NCBI RefSeq assembly: GCF_003864335.1
Contig: NZ_BEXA01000002.1
Coordinates: 407,656-471,655, forward strand
Origin: Lentilactobacillus kosonis
GTDB taxonomy: Bacteria; Bacillota; Bacilli; Lactobacillales; Lactobacillaceae
Length of the DNA: 64,000 nucleotides
Direction of reading: 5' to 3'
Shown here: in pieces, positions 52,081 to 61,961 of the stretch
Layout of the letters: each line of letters opens with the position of its first letter
Numbering within the stretch: the stretch's first letter is position 1
Translations under genes and position numbers: made by a program
The notes under the pieces: model-generated
Databases searched by the model: none
Told to the model about the DNA's origin: nothing
What the model saw: only the letters and a program-made list of their open reading frames with translations

Positions 52081-52200
52081 TTCCTTAACAACTCTTTTCT
52101 GAATTTAATTTAATTACTGTTTACATACCCTATGAGTTTACCAAATTAAACAGCTTGTTTCAAGGACAGGAGCTAATTAGTATTCATACCCTGTTGAGTA

Positions 52201-52754
52201 TTAACCAATCGCATCTTGATGACTAACAAAACTGGCAATTAATTTTCCCATATACTCAGGAGATTCTTTCATCCCATCATTTAGCCATTTTAAAGACACA
52301 TTAACCACGGCTCCACTCAAAAAGTCATCCCAATAGCTTTGATTAACATTGCTAAGACTGCCCCTAATCTTACCAATAATCCCAACCTTTGCTAAATACA
52401 TCTGGGTGGTTTTAAAAGCTGAAATCAACAAATCGGTATTAGCAGTTTCAGACATTCCAATTTGCATTTCCTTATCTAAGCTGACCATTTGAAAATAATG
52501 TTTCATTAACTCACTAGTTTTAATAGTCTGACGATTAGGTAATTCTCTTAAATACTTTGACATCTTCATGAACTCATAATCGGTAATAATTTGTTCAAAT
52601 GAGCTAAAGCGTTTGTAGTAGTATGTCCTTGATACTTTGCATTCCGACATAATTCAGCTACTCCAATATCCATTATTGGCTTATCTCGACCAAGTTCCAT
52701 CAATGCATAAAAAATGTCGGTTAACTTTTGTTTTTTTACTTCTTGTGGCGTCAT
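52201..52754 (-). CDS. TetR-family transcription regulator (frameshifted)
   Basis: A regulator of about 184 residues. The helix-turn-helix is MDIGVAELCRNAKVSRTYYYKRF once a missing A at 52636-52638 is restored; the C-terminal ligand domain follows (LISAFKTTQMYLAKVG). It is divergent from an MFS exporter, so it probably represses that gene. The ligand is unknown. No clear operator palindrome was found in the 105-base gap. Confidence 0.85.
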
Positions 52755-52859
52755 AGTTTACAAATTACCAACTTTCTGTCAACCATATATTTACCCCATA
52801 TTCTACTGCATGCTAGTATTCATTTCAGCAATTAAGTAACAATATTGGAGGAAATTAAA

Positions 52860-54547
52860 TTGAAATTAAAGCAAAAATTATTAATAACAGCGATGGTCAT
52901 CGGAATTTTTGTCTGTATGCTTGATACTACCGTTATGAATATCGCATTACCAGCCATTCAAACTGGCCTCAATGTTAAATTAAGCACCCTTTCATGGGCC
53001 CTTAATATTTATACAATCACATTTGCGGTATTGACCATTCCATTAGGCAAGCTGGCCGATATTTACGGCCGTTATCGATTCTACATAATTGGTTTGATTG
53101 CCTTTGCCCTTGGATCAATCATCTCTGGTTTTAGTCTAAACATCAGCATGCTGATTATCGGTCGAGGTATCCAAAGTATCGGTGCCGCAATCGTTTTCCC
53201 CGCTAGTATGAATATTGGCATTTCTGAATCATCAATGAGCCAACGAAAGGTTACACTGACAATATTAGGAATCACTCAAGGAATGGCTAGCGCCTTAGGG
53301 CCAACTATTGGTGGAGTGATCACCCAATTTCTTGGTTGGCGCTGGGTCTTCTTTATCAACATACCACTTCTAATCATGGCCTTAATACTATGCCTAAAAA
53401 CTTTGAACTTTAAAAATGAAGTTCGCTTTCCAGCAAAAATCGATTGGTTGGGAATGCTATTATCAATGATTATGTTATTCTCACTGACCTTAGGATTAAT
53501 TCAAGGCCGTTCGTGGGGATGGCACAGTTTCGCAATTTTGGGTTTATTCAGTTCAAGTATCATCAGCTTGATTATCTTTATATTTGTTGAACGAAAGGCT
53601 AAGTCACCAATGATTCCAATGGAACTGTTCCAAAATAGCCAGTTTACTGGAGCCGTCCTTTCGGTAGTCTTATCCGGTATCTTTTTGATTGCAGTTCAGG
53701 TAATCATGCCCACCTTCTTCACAACCATTTTAGACAAGTCAGAATTAGTCGCAGCCTTAATGATTTCTCCAGTTTCATTGATGATTTTCATTTGGTCACC
53801 AATTGGGGAACATTGATCGATAAAATTGGCGCTCGGATAGTAATTTTTGCTGGATTTGCATTAATGTTTGCAGGTTACGTAACGTTTTCATTAATCGACC
53901 CTAATTATTACAGTCAGGTGTTAATTGCTTGTTTGCTCCTTGGATCAGGCTTTGGAATTATTGCTGGACCAGTGGTAATGCTTGGTGCAGCCGATTTCAC
54001 AGGTGAGTTACTAACTGCATCTCAAAGCGTGATTGGGGTGTTTAGACAGATTGGATCTGTACTTGCCGTCGCAATTTTTGTATCTAGTCTCTCTGGTAAT
54101 CTCGTCACAGCGCAAACGCGGATTATTAATAATAGTAATCAGTATATTGCCCAAACTAACTTGCCAAATTCCACTAAGGCAAAGGTTCGCCAGCAAGTCG
54201 AAAGCAAAGCTCATCAAGGCTCAAATAAGTCGGCTACCAAACAAACTGGAATATCAACTAACCAAAAGGATCAAATTATTGAATCACAGTATCATAAAAT
54301 AATCTCATCTCAGAATCATCAGTTATCTAGTGTTATGAAAGCAAAAATTCATGCACAAGTTACTGATACTGTGTCGCATGAATTTAATCGCCAAAATAAC
54401 ATCGTTCATCGCATTATTCGGCATGTTAAGCTAACAAGCAAGCATGAGCTGACGCACGCGTTCATTAGGCCTTACCAAATAGCGGTACCATTCGTTGGGC
54501 TTTCCAGCTTAGTCAGCTTACTATTTTACAAACGAAAATCAAGATAA
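52860..54547 (+). CDS. MFS drug:H+ antiporter, DHA2 (EmrB/QacA-like) family (frameshifted)
   Basis: A 14-helix type multidrug exporter of about 562 residues. Motif A is seen as GKLADIYGRYRFYIIG and motif C-like GMASALGPTIGGVITQFLGWRWVFFINIP is diagnostic of DHA2. A G is missing at 53805-53808; restoring it gives SPIGGTLIDKIGARIV. The last part carries an unusually long polar segment (about 110 residues, from NNSNQY to KHELTH) before the final helix, predicted to lie outside. I start at TTG 52860 with GGAGG before it. Probably controlled by the divergent TetR gene. Confidence 0.87.
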
Positions 54548-54586
54548 TAAAAACACCGTTCACATGGTATGAACGGTGTTTTTATT
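54546..54586. terminator. Bidirectional terminator
   Basis: AATAAAAACACCGTTCA / TGAACGGTGTTTTTATT perfect repeat between the converging MFS gene and ccpA. Confidence 0.9.
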
Positions 54587-54594
54587 ATCTAAGC

Positions 54595-55596
54595 CTATTT
54601 AGTAGAATCTCGTTTCATCAGACCGTATGGTAAAATCACATTTTTATCATCAATTGATTCATCATTCATTAACTTAGTTAAAAGACGCATGGCAACCGCA
54701 CCGATGTCATAAAGTGGTTGGGTAATCGATGACATCTTTGGTCGCACCATTTCTGTTAACTTGGTGTCATTACTAGTAATAACTTCAAATTCTCCAGGAA
54801 CATTTACCCCTGCATCCGTCATTCCGTTGACAATTCCGGCTGCTAATTCATCATCAGTAACCATTGCAGCCGTTGCTTTAGCAGAAACTAAAGCTGGTTG
54901 TAACAACGTTCCAGTCTTATAAGAATTATCCGTTTCAAACACTAATTTATCATCAAATGGGATACCGACCTCTTTAAGAGCCTGTTTGTAACCTCTCAGG
55001 CGATACTTACTGTTAATTGGTTGATCCAAAGGTCCACAGACAAAAGCAACCCGCTTGTTGCCACGATCAATCAAACTCTTAACTTCTTCTTGAACGGCAG
55101 CAGCGTAGTCGATGTTAACACTTGGTTGAATTTGTTCATCATCAATTGATCCTGCGAGTACAATTGGTGTTTTGGTACGCTTAAATTCTTCTCGTAGCTC
55201 CTCAGTTATATTATTTCCCATGAAAATAATACCGTCGACTTGTTTTGATAGAAGTGTATTTAAAACTGTCACTTCTTTTTCTCCATTTGAATCAGAACTA
55301 GTCAAAATAATATTGTATTTGTACATCGTAGCCACATCATCAATTCCGCGAGCAAGTGCAGAAAAGTATAAGTTAGTTACATCGGGAACAATTACCCCGA
55401 CAGTTGTGGTCTTTTTACTTGCTAATCCACGAGCAACAGCATTCGGACGGTAATCCAATTTGTCGATTACATCCAGAACTTTTTTCCTAGTAGCAGGTTT
55501 AACGTTATTATTCCCATTAACAACTCGGGAAACCGTAGCCATTGACACATTGGCTTCACGAGCAACGTCATAAATTGTTACAGTTTGTTTATCCAT
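54595..55596 (-). CDS. ccpA: Catabolite control protein A
   Basis: A 333-residue LacI-family regulator, the master of carbon catabolite repression with HPr-Ser-P. The HTH reads TIYDVAREANVSMATVSRVVNG and the hinge RPNAVARGLASKKTTTVG. CcpA identity rests on these and on the divergent pepQ with a cre site between, a hallmark of lactobacilli. I start at ATG 55596 (MDKQTVTIYD), not the upstream 55623. It is intact. Confidence 0.95.
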   Translation of the reverse strand: MDKQTVTIYDVAREANVSMATVSRVVNGNNNVKPATRKKVLDVIDKLDYRPNAVARGLASKKTTTVGVIVPDVTNLYFSALARGIDDVATMYKYNIILTSSDSNGEKEVTVLNTLLSKQVDGIIFMGNNITEELREEFKRTKTPIVLAGSIDDEQIQPSVNIDYAAAVQEEVKSLIDRGNKRVAFVCGPLDQPINSKYRLRGYKQALKEVGIPFDDKLVFETDNSYKTGTLLQPALVSAKATAAMVTDDELAAGIVNGMTDAGVNVPGEFEVITSNDTKLTEMVRPKMSSITQPLYDIGAVAMRLLTKLMNDESIDDKNVILPYGLMKRDSTK

Positions 55597-55687
55597 AAGT
55601 GATAGCCCTTCCTTTGAAGACACAATATGTTTTCATCTGTTTTCAAAACATTATCAAATATAACAAAATTTTTCCTTCATAGCAATT

Positions 55688-55701
55688 TGAAAACGTTTTC
55701 A
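55688..55701. promoter_or_regulatory. cre site (CcpA operator)
   Basis: TGAAAACGTTTTCA, a fully palindromic match to the catabolite-responsive element consensus, in the ccpA-pepQ gap. It probably mediates ccpA autoregulation and control of pepQ. Confidence 0.9.
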
Positions 55702-55803
55702 TTTAAATCATAAACTAACATTGCCTTTTTTTCAAGGGGGACAATCTCTGGTTGTTTTCATGTATGATATACTGAAAATACTATATATAAGGGAGTGTTT
55801 TGA

Positions 55804-56901
55804 TTGAGCAAAATTGAACAAATACAAAATTGGCTTTCAGATAATCATAATACTGCAGCATTGATTACTGATCCCAAAACAATCCAATATTTAACTGGAT
55901 TTTACAGTGATCCAGTAGAACGAGTATTGATGATGGTAGTTTTCAAAGATAGCGATCCATTCATCTTTGGGCCTGCCCTAGAAGTAGAAGCAATTAAAGA
56001 TACTGGTTTTACCGGTCCTGTATATGGCTATCTAGACCATGAAAATCCTTGGAAGATGATTGCCGATCAGATTAACAGTAGACATCTAAGTAAAAATGAA
56101 TTTGCTGTTGAAAAAAATGCGCTAACTGTTGATCGTTTTGAACAACTTAAGTCAGTGTTGTCGAATGCCTCATTTAATAACAACATCACCCCATTTATCG
56201 AACAAATGCGGTTAATTAAATCAGCTGACGAAATTGAAAAATTAAATATTGCTGGACAATGGGCTGATTTCGCATTTAAAGTTGGTTTCGAAGCCGTAAA
56301 GAAAGGTATTCCCGAATCTGCTGTTGCCGCCGAATTGGAATACGCTTTAAAGAAAAAAGGAATTATGGAAATGAGCTTTGACACTTTAATTCAAGCCGGA
56401 CCTCACGCCGCTGAACCTCATGGTGCCACCTCAGGTAACCTAATCAATGATAATCAACTAGTTCTTTTTGACTTAGGAACGGTTTGGGATGGCTACATCA
56501 GTGATGCATCTAGAACGGTAGCAGTTGGTAAACCTGATGACAAATCAATGGACATTTACAAAGTGTGTCTTGAAGCTCAATTAACTGCGCAAGCCGCCGC
56601 AAAACCTGGAATTACTGCAGCTGAGCTTGATAAAATTGCTCGTGATATTATCGACAATGCCGGTTACGGTGAATACTTTATCCATCGTCTAGGCCATGGC
56701 ATGGGAATGAGTGAACACGAATTTCCATCAATCATGGAAGGCAATGATATGGTTCTGCAACCTGGCATGTGTTTCTCAATCGAACCTGGAATCTATATTC
56801 CAAATGTTGCCGGAGTCAGAATTGAAGACTGTGTTCATATTACGGAATCTGGTTGTGAGCCATTTACTCATACCACCAAAGAATTGCAATACGTAGATTA
56901 A
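55804..56901 (+). CDS. pepQ: Xaa-Pro dipeptidase (prolidase) PepQ
   Basis: A 365-residue M24 metallopeptidase that cleaves X-Pro dipeptides from imported casein-type peptides. Metal ligands are visible in VLFDLGTVWDGYISDASRTV (two Asp), HRLGHGMGMSEHEFPS (His) and SIEPGIYIPNVAGVRIEDCV (two Glu). TTG start after AAGGGAGTG. Divergent from ccpA. Confidence 0.95.
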   Translation: MSKIEQIQNWLSDNHNTAALITDPKTIQYLTGFYSDPVERVLMMVVFKDSDPFIFGPALEVEAIKDTGFTGPVYGYLDHENPWKMIADQINSRHLSKNEFAVEKNALTVDRFEQLKSVLSNASFNNNITPFIEQMRLIKSADEIEKLNIAGQWADFAFKVGFEAVKKGIPESAVAAELEYALKKKGIMEMSFDTLIQAGPHAAEPHGATSGNLINDNQLVLFDLGTVWDGYISDASRTVAVGKPDDKSMDIYKVCLEAQLTAQAAAKPGITAAELDKIARDIIDNAGYGEYFIHRLGHGMGMSEHEFPSIMEGNDMVLQPGMCFSIEPGIYIPNVAGVRIEDCVHITESGCEPFTHTTKELQYVD

Positions 56902-56918
56902 CAATAATTAGAACTAGC

Positions 56919-56955
56919 AAAAACCGGTGTAGAATTTAAATTCTACACCGGTTTT
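56919..56955. terminator. Bidirectional terminator
   Basis: AAAACCGGTGTAGAATTT / AAATTCTACACCGGTTTT, a perfect 18-bp inverted repeat between converging pepQ and the YtxH gene. Confidence 0.92.
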
Positions 56956-56964
56956 CTTACTAAT

Positions 56965-57372
56965 TTAAAAAGCTGTAACGGTACCATCTGGATAAATCAA
57001 GACAGTAGCCGTTGCTTCAAAGTCATCATCTTCATCAAAAACTGCCTCTGGATCAACCACAATGTCTATTGGGTCATCTGAATCAAAATTATCTGAATCA
57101 TCAAATGATTGAGCGTTTTTAAAAGAGTCCATGGTTGTTTTAGCTCTTTGGGAAGATTGTTTCATTTGTTCTGAAAGGATTTCTCTTGCATCGTTAATTG
57201 CATCTTCTGCATAGAACGCGTAATCAACAGCACGGTCTTTCAAATCATCAGCACGATTTTTAATTTCTTGCTTAAGATGCTTTTTGTTACTCTCATCTAA
57301 TCTTTGGTAAGCGGCATAAATACCTGCCCCCAGCAATCCAGCGAAGATTCCGCCTGTAACTTTCTTTCCCAT
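56965..57372 (-). CDS. YtxH domain-containing protein
   Basis: A 135-residue protein with an N-terminal hydrophobic Gly-rich segment (GGIFAGLLGAGIYAAYQRL) typical of YtxH general-stress proteins, a Lys/Asp helical stretch and an acidic C-terminus. It follows a DUF948 gene, the usual pairing. Likely membrane-anchored; function unknown. Confidence 0.82.
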   Translation of the reverse strand: MGKKVTGGIFAGLLGAGIYAAYQRLDESNKKHLKQEIKNRADDLKDRAVDYAFYAEDAINDAREILSEQMKQSSQRAKTTMDSFKNAQSFDDSDNFDSDDPIDIVVDPEAVFDEDDDFEATATVLIYPDGTVTAF

Positions 57373-57383
57373 AACATCAACCC

Positions 57384-57797
57384 CTAGTCTGTATTTTTAT
57401 TTTTTCTGTGATTACGGAATGTTTTCCATGCTGCTTTAGAAACTGCTCCAGCCATCCATGCCTTACTGCCAGTTCTGCCAGAATCTTTAACTCGCTGAGT
57501 TAAATTTTTGGTTGCCTCATTAAGATCAGACACACTTTCCCCCAAATCAGCAGCAGCTTGGAACACTGGTGTAGTAATGTTTAACTTTTCATCAATATCC
57601 TTTACTAGGGTATTAGATGTTGCCATAATCTTATCAGTTTGTTTAGCGATAACATCAACGTTACTAGTAACCGATTTGATTGTTACATTTACTTCTGAAA
57701 TTGTTCTAGCAATTTTCATTAGGAATAAACCAATGAAAACTACTAATAATAAAAATGCGACTGCAGCAATTAAGCCTGCAATTTGACCTGCTGTCAT
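57384..57797 (-). CDS. DUF948 domain-containing protein
   Basis: A 137-residue protein with an N-terminal membrane helix (IAGLIAAVAFLLLVVFIGLFLMKI) and a long amphipathic coil with repeated polar-hydrophobic pattern (TISEVNVTIKSVTSNVDVIAKQTDKI region). Matches DUF948 (YtxG-like). AAGGAGG precedes the ATG. Probably cotranscribed with the YtxH gene as a stress pair. Confidence 0.87.
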   Translation of the reverse strand: MTAGQIAGLIAAVAFLLLVVFIGLFLMKIARTISEVNVTIKSVTSNVDVIAKQTDKIMATSNTLVKDIDEKLNITTPVFQAAADLGESVSDLNEATKNLTQRVKDSGRTGSKAWMAGAVSKAAWKTFRNHRKNKNTD

Positions 57798-57940
57798 AAT
57801 GGGTCCTCCTTATACGACAATTTACTTTTAGAATAGCATTAGGCTAATAAAATAACAATGAAATTGTCTAAAACTGTATTTAAAATTATTGCTACATTTG
57901 GTACCATAAGAATGCACATCACAATTAAGGGTGGTCAAAT

Positions 57941-58807
57941 TTGAAAACATTTAATCAATTAACATCCCAGCATAGTTTGCCTAATATCTCTAAATATTTT
58001 GATTGGGATAAAATTTTAGACTCGATTGTCAAAAATACTGTACTAATTATTACGGTTATCATATTTATATTTATCGTGAATAAAGTTGGCAAAGCTGCGA
58101 TCCATCAGCTTTTTAAACGTTATCGTAATCGTTACTCACAGACCGTTACAGAAAAACGTATTCTCACATTTCAAACCTTATCTTTAAATGTGTTTTCATA
58201 TGTTATTTGGTTTCTATTATTTTACTGGATACTATCTATCATTGGCATTCCAGTTGGAACCTTGGTTGCTAGTGCCGGAATATTCTCATTAGCAATTGGG
58301 CTTGGTGCTCAAGGATTTGTAACCGATATCGTAAGTGGTTTCTTTATTTTACTAGAAAAGCAAATTGAAGTTGGCGAATACGTTAATATTAACAATATCA
58401 AGGGAACGGTTAGCGCTGTTGGCTTAAGAACCACCCAGGTTATTGGAGATGATGGTACTCTGAACTTCATACCTAACCGTAGCATTCAAACTATCGCTAA
58501 TATGTCTAGAAACAACATGGTGGCCGCAATTCAAATTCTGATTACTCCAGAAACAGATATCAACAAAGCTACTTCACTGATTGAAGAGGTCAATAACGAA
58601 CAAGTGAAGAATTATCCAGATATTGTTAGCAATCCAACAATTGTTGGGGTGGTCTCCCTTCCCAATAACCAATTAGCCATTCAAATCAATATGACCACTA
58701 AAAATGGCGCTCAATATCATATTCAACATGATTTCTTAGCTTTATATTTAGAACTTCTCAGAAGAAATGGCATCAAGTTGGCAGCTAGTCCAGTTAATTA
58801 TAAATAA
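57941..58807 (+). CDS. mscS: Small-conductance mechanosensitive channel MscS
   Basis: A 288-residue channel that opens under membrane tension to release osmolytes. Three hydrophobic segments are N-terminal, and the pore helix shows the Ala/Gly pattern LVASAGIFSLAIGLGAQGFVTDIVSGFFI. The cytoplasmic beta domain follows (NNIKGTVSAVGLRTTQV and NFIPNRSI). TTG start after AAGGGTGG. Single-gene unit. Confidence 0.95.
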   Translation: MKTFNQLTSQHSLPNISKYFDWDKILDSIVKNTVLIITVIIFIFIVNKVGKAAIHQLFKRYRNRYSQTVTEKRILTFQTLSLNVFSYVIWFLLFYWILSIIGIPVGTLVASAGIFSLAIGLGAQGFVTDIVSGFFILLEKQIEVGEYVNINNIKGTVSAVGLRTTQVIGDDGTLNFIPNRSIQTIANMSRNNMVAAIQILITPETDINKATSLIEEVNNEQVKNYPDIVSNPTIVGVVSLPNNQLAIQINMTTKNGAQYHIQHDFLALYLELLRRNGIKLAASPVNYK

Positions 58808-58808
58808 T

Positions 58809-58849
58809 AAAAAAGTACCTGAATTAAAATTCAGGTAACTTTTTTATTA
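58809..58849. terminator. Bidirectional terminator
   Basis: AAAAAAGTACCTGAATT / AATTCAGGTAACTTTTTT between converging mscS and the CBS gene. Confidence 0.85.
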
Positions 58850-58850
58850 T

Positions 58851-59342
58851 TTAAGAATTCTCTTCGTTATCCCGATTATAAACAGGTAATGCAACATACC
58901 GCTCAGAGAAATTATGTGTTAGGAAGTTAAATTGTTTCATAACCTCCCGACGGGTACAAATTCCTATAAATTCTTCATTATCATCAACCACTGGCAAGAA
59001 ATTCTCATCTTCCAAATATCTCATGATTATTTCTAAATCCTCTGGGTCTTTAACTACCGGTGCCCCCGTCTGCATTACATCTTTAACTAATAAATCTTGT
59101 AATGGTTCACTTGATATTTCTTCGTTAGTTAGCATCCTCTCAGTAATCATTTGCAATGAAAGTAATCCTTTGAAATGGTTATTATTGTCTAAAACTGGGA
59201 TTTTAGCATATTTAACCTTTGTCAAAACCAAAAATCCATGAGATAACCGAGCATTCTCATTAACCGTTGCAACTAAGTCAGCATCGATCATTGGTTTACG
59301 ATGACTTTTTCTTAAGACTACTTCAATCGGTTTATCAATCAT
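58851..59342 (-). CDS. cbpB: Two-CBS-domain protein CbpB (DarB-like)
   Basis: A 163-residue protein with two CBS motifs (roughly 15-80 and 85-150; PVLDNNNHFKGLLS and FLPVVDDNEEFIGICTRREV). It matches the CbpB/DarB family, whose Bacillus and Listeria members bind c-di-AMP and, when free, stimulate the Rel enzyme. That function here is by family only. Last gene of the murI-rdgB-yfcE-cbpB cluster. Confidence 0.85.
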   Translation of the reverse strand: MIDKPIEVVLRKSHRKPMIDADLVATVNENARLSHGFLVLTKVKYAKIPVLDNNNHFKGLLSLQMITERMLTNEEISSEPLQDLLVKDVMQTGAPVVKDPEDLEIIMRYLEDENFLPVVDDNEEFIGICTRREVMKQFNFLTHNFSERYVALPVYNRDNEENS

Positions 59343-59348
59343 TCGATT

Positions 59349-59885
59349 TCAAACTCCTTTATCATCATGACGCTTAAACTGAAAATGTAATTCTGGAACT
59401 ACTTGCATCTCACGATTATAATAGTCCACTATAAAATCGGAATTATTTATATCAATTGTGCAAAATGTCCCACCAATTGAAGCAAAATCTCCTCTAGGCT
59501 GAGAAATGCTTCCCGGATTGACCAAAAGAACTCCATTATCAGTAGTACACATTAACTCATGTGTATGTCCAAATAATGCAATACCAGCATCCATAGACTC
59601 AGCAGTTAACAATAAATTCAAAATGTTAAAATTAACACCTTTCAAATGTCCATGGGTTTGATAGACTTTAGTATCACCAACTGAAATCGTTCTTTCAATC
59701 GGGAAATCCTCAAAATCCATATTTCCCTTGACCAATAAGTATTTATGGATTAAATCCGAATCTTTTGATAATTCAGAATCACCACAATGAAAAAAACATT
59801 CGACTTGGTCATTAAATTTAGTCCAAATCGTTCTTAAAATTTTTTGATCACCATGACTATCACTAACCACTAAAACCTTACTCAT
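59349..59885 (-). CDS. YfcE-like metallophosphoesterase
   Basis: A 178-residue calcineurin-type phosphodiesterase of the MJ0936/YfcE (YsnB) family. Ligands are seen in LVVSDSHGDQ, FFHCGDSEL, VKGNMDFED and QTHGHLKG, with LFGHTHELM. I use ATG 59885 (MSKVLVVSDSHG), which overlaps the rdgB stop by the ATGA arrangement, so the two are coupled. Confidence 0.93.
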   Translation of the reverse strand: MSKVLVVSDSHGDQKILRTIWTKFNDQVECFFHCGDSELSKDSDLIHKYLLVKGNMDFEDFPIERTISVGDTKVYQTHGHLKGVNFNILNLLLTAESMDAGIALFGHTHELMCTTDNGVLLVNPGSISQPRGDFASIGGTFCTIDINNSDFIVDYYNREMQVVPELHFQFKRHDDKGV

Positions 59886-60475
59886 GACCATGCCTCATCA
59901 AGCTTAGCAACTAATTGTTTAATAGCTCGGCCACGATGACTAATCATATTCTTCTCTTCAACAGTCATTTCGGCCATTGATTTTTGACTACCAGGAACTA
60001 AAAAATATGGATCATAGCCAAAGCCATTGTCTCCACGTGCAGCAGATAGAATCCGACCATTAACAATTCCTTCAGCAACCATTTTGTCACCTGCTGGACT
60101 TAAGTAAACCAAAACAGACTTAAAATAAGCTGAACGGTCCTTTCCCTTTAACTCTCGCATTAGTTTTCGGTTGTTAGCATCGTCATCATGGTCTCCAGCA
60201 TACCGGGCTGAACGAATACCAGGCTCACCATTCAATGCATCAACCACAAGGCCGGAATCGTCTGCAATCACTGGCTTTTTAACTACATCCATAACAGCTT
60301 TTGCTTTAATCTCTGCATTTTCTTCAAACGAATGCCCGTTTTCATCAATTTGACCAACTTCTGAATAATCATTTAATGAACTAATCTTCACATCAAACTT
60401 AGCCAAAGCTGACTTAATTTCAGTAATTTTATGCTGGTTTTGAGAAGCAATAACAATTTCAGTTGGCTTATCCAT
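59882..60475 (-). CDS. rdgB: XTP/dITP diphosphatase (RdgB/HAM1 family)
   Basis: A 197-residue nucleotide-cleansing enzyme that removes XTP and dITP. The start EIVIASQNQHKITEIKSAL, the ENAEIKAKAV motif, ADDSGLVVDALNGEPGIRSARYAG and the later GFGYDPYFLVPG are all diagnostic. AGGGGATT precedes the ATG. It follows murI by 20 bases. Confidence 0.97.
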   Translation of the reverse strand: MDKPTEIVIASQNQHKITEIKSALAKFDVKISSLNDYSEVGQIDENGHSFEENAEIKAKAVMDVVKKPVIADDSGLVVDALNGEPGIRSARYAGDHDDDANNRKLMRELKGKDRSAYFKSVLVYLSPAGDKMVAEGIVNGRILSAARGDNGFGYDPYFLVPGSQKSMAEMTVEEKNMISHRGRAIKQLVAKLDEAWS

Positions 60476-60495
60476 GAACTAATCCCCTATCTGAT

Positions 60496-61282
60496 TTAAA
60501 ATTTAATTATCTTAGCAGTAATTTCGGCATTCAAAAAATTGTCCGCAACCCTAACAAACTCATCAGGGTTACCAGTTGTATAAAAAACGTCTGGTGTTTT
60601 ATTCTCTAAAGTGGTCAAGGCATCTTGTTTGGTTAGCAGTGCTTTAACTTGACTAGCAGTTTCAACCCCTGGATCGACTAACGTAACACCTGGTAATGCG
60701 GATGATACTTCAGCGCTAATTACCGGGAAATGCGTGCATCCCAAAATCATGGTATCGATATCAGTTTGCTTGAACGTTTTAAGCTGTTTATCAACCACAT
60801 CAAATGAGTGCTGACTCCCGGCTTCACCATTTTCAACTAGACTAACAAATTCTGGGCAGCCTTGTGAGATTACTTCAAATTTGCCAGCGTGCTTAATAAT
60901 TCGCTCATAATCGCCAGATTTGACAGTTCCATTCGTGGCAATCACACCAATCGAATGATTTTTAGAAGTCGCTAAAGCCGTTTGAGCTCCAGGCTGAATA
61001 ACGCCAATTACTGGAATTGGTAACTCATTCTTTAAACGTTCATACGCAGCTGCAGTGGCAGTATTACAAGCAATGACCATCATTTTAACATCTTGATTAA
61101 TAAAATAATCAGCAATTCTTCTAGTTAACTGATAAACTTGCTCTGCTGATTTTTCACCATAAGGCAAATTGCTGATCACCTACGTAAATAAATTGTTCAT
61201 TTGGTAAAATCTTTTGTAATTGGTTGTAGACCGTTAGTCCACCAATGCCGGAGTCCATGACCCCAATTTTTCTATTATCCAT
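60496..61282 (-). CDS. murI: Glutamate racemase (frameshifted)
   Basis: Makes D-glutamate for peptidoglycan. The start [21 protein letters not shown] has the first catalytic region; the two active-site cysteines are in [12 protein letters not shown] and LGCTHFPVI. Two bases appear lost at about 61167-61175, where the expected [17 protein letters not shown] is interrupted. Restored length about 263 residues. First gene of a cluster with rdgB. The break lies in an enzyme required for growth, which argues for sequence error. Confidence 0.93.
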
Positions 61283-61412
61283 CGTATCACTTCTTTACAT
61301 ATACTAGTCTTAATTATCAAACATTTCTTAAGGACATTCAACTAATGTCTTTGTTTATTGGAAATTATTGTATAATATTTATATTAGATTTCGAATCAAT
61401 GGAGATTAGAAA

Positions 61413-61924
61413 ATGAATAGCAAAATATATGAACAAATGCTTAACCATCCCCAACTATCGAATATTCTTGGTCAAGTCCTTCTCAGGGATGACTTGCTTA
61501 CTGAAATTCTTGGTGATGAGTCTCACGAAATTTTATATTGGGCCGGTAAACGTTTAGGCCGCAAATATCGTCTCCAATCATTGGATGATGTCATCGTCTT
61601 CTTTGATCAATTCGGATTTGGTGATTTGGAACTAACCAAGCAATCAAAAACGAATTAGATTTCGTTTTAAGCGGTGATATCGTTAACAGCCGTTTAACCA
61701 GTAATGAAGATGTTGATTTTCAATTAGAGTGCGGATTACTCGCTCAATTAGTTGAATTCATCTTGAATCGCCAATCGGAGGGTGAAACCATTAAACAAAG
61801 TGCTAAAAAGGGCTTTGTATCAATCAGAGTGTCTTCCAGTACTGAAGCTCCAATTGAAGATATTATGCCTAACGAAATATTCAACATCATCAATCCTAGT
61901 TCACATAATTCAGACTTAGAATAA
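61413..61924 (+). CDS. YslB family protein (DUF2507, frameshifted)
   Basis: A small protein of about 170 residues. The conserved part is LLRDDLLTEILGDESHEILYWAGKRLGRKY. One A is missing at 61646-61650; restored, the frame reads TKQSKNELDFVLSGDIVNSRL and ends at 61924. It belongs to the YslB/DUF2507 group often found near trxA and mutS2. Function unknown. Confidence 0.83.
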
Positions 61925-61960
61925 AAAAAGGGTAGGCCAAACTGGCCTACCCTTTTTATT
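61923..61960. terminator. Bidirectional terminator
   Basis: AAAAAAAGGGTAGGCCA / TGGCCTACCCTTTTT between yslB and trxA, which converge. Confidence 0.92.
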
Positions 61961-61961
61961 T

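Noticed and set aside
52755..52859. Operator palindrome for the TetR regulator
   Set aside because: Only short motifs such as GCATGC were seen; nothing long enough to support.
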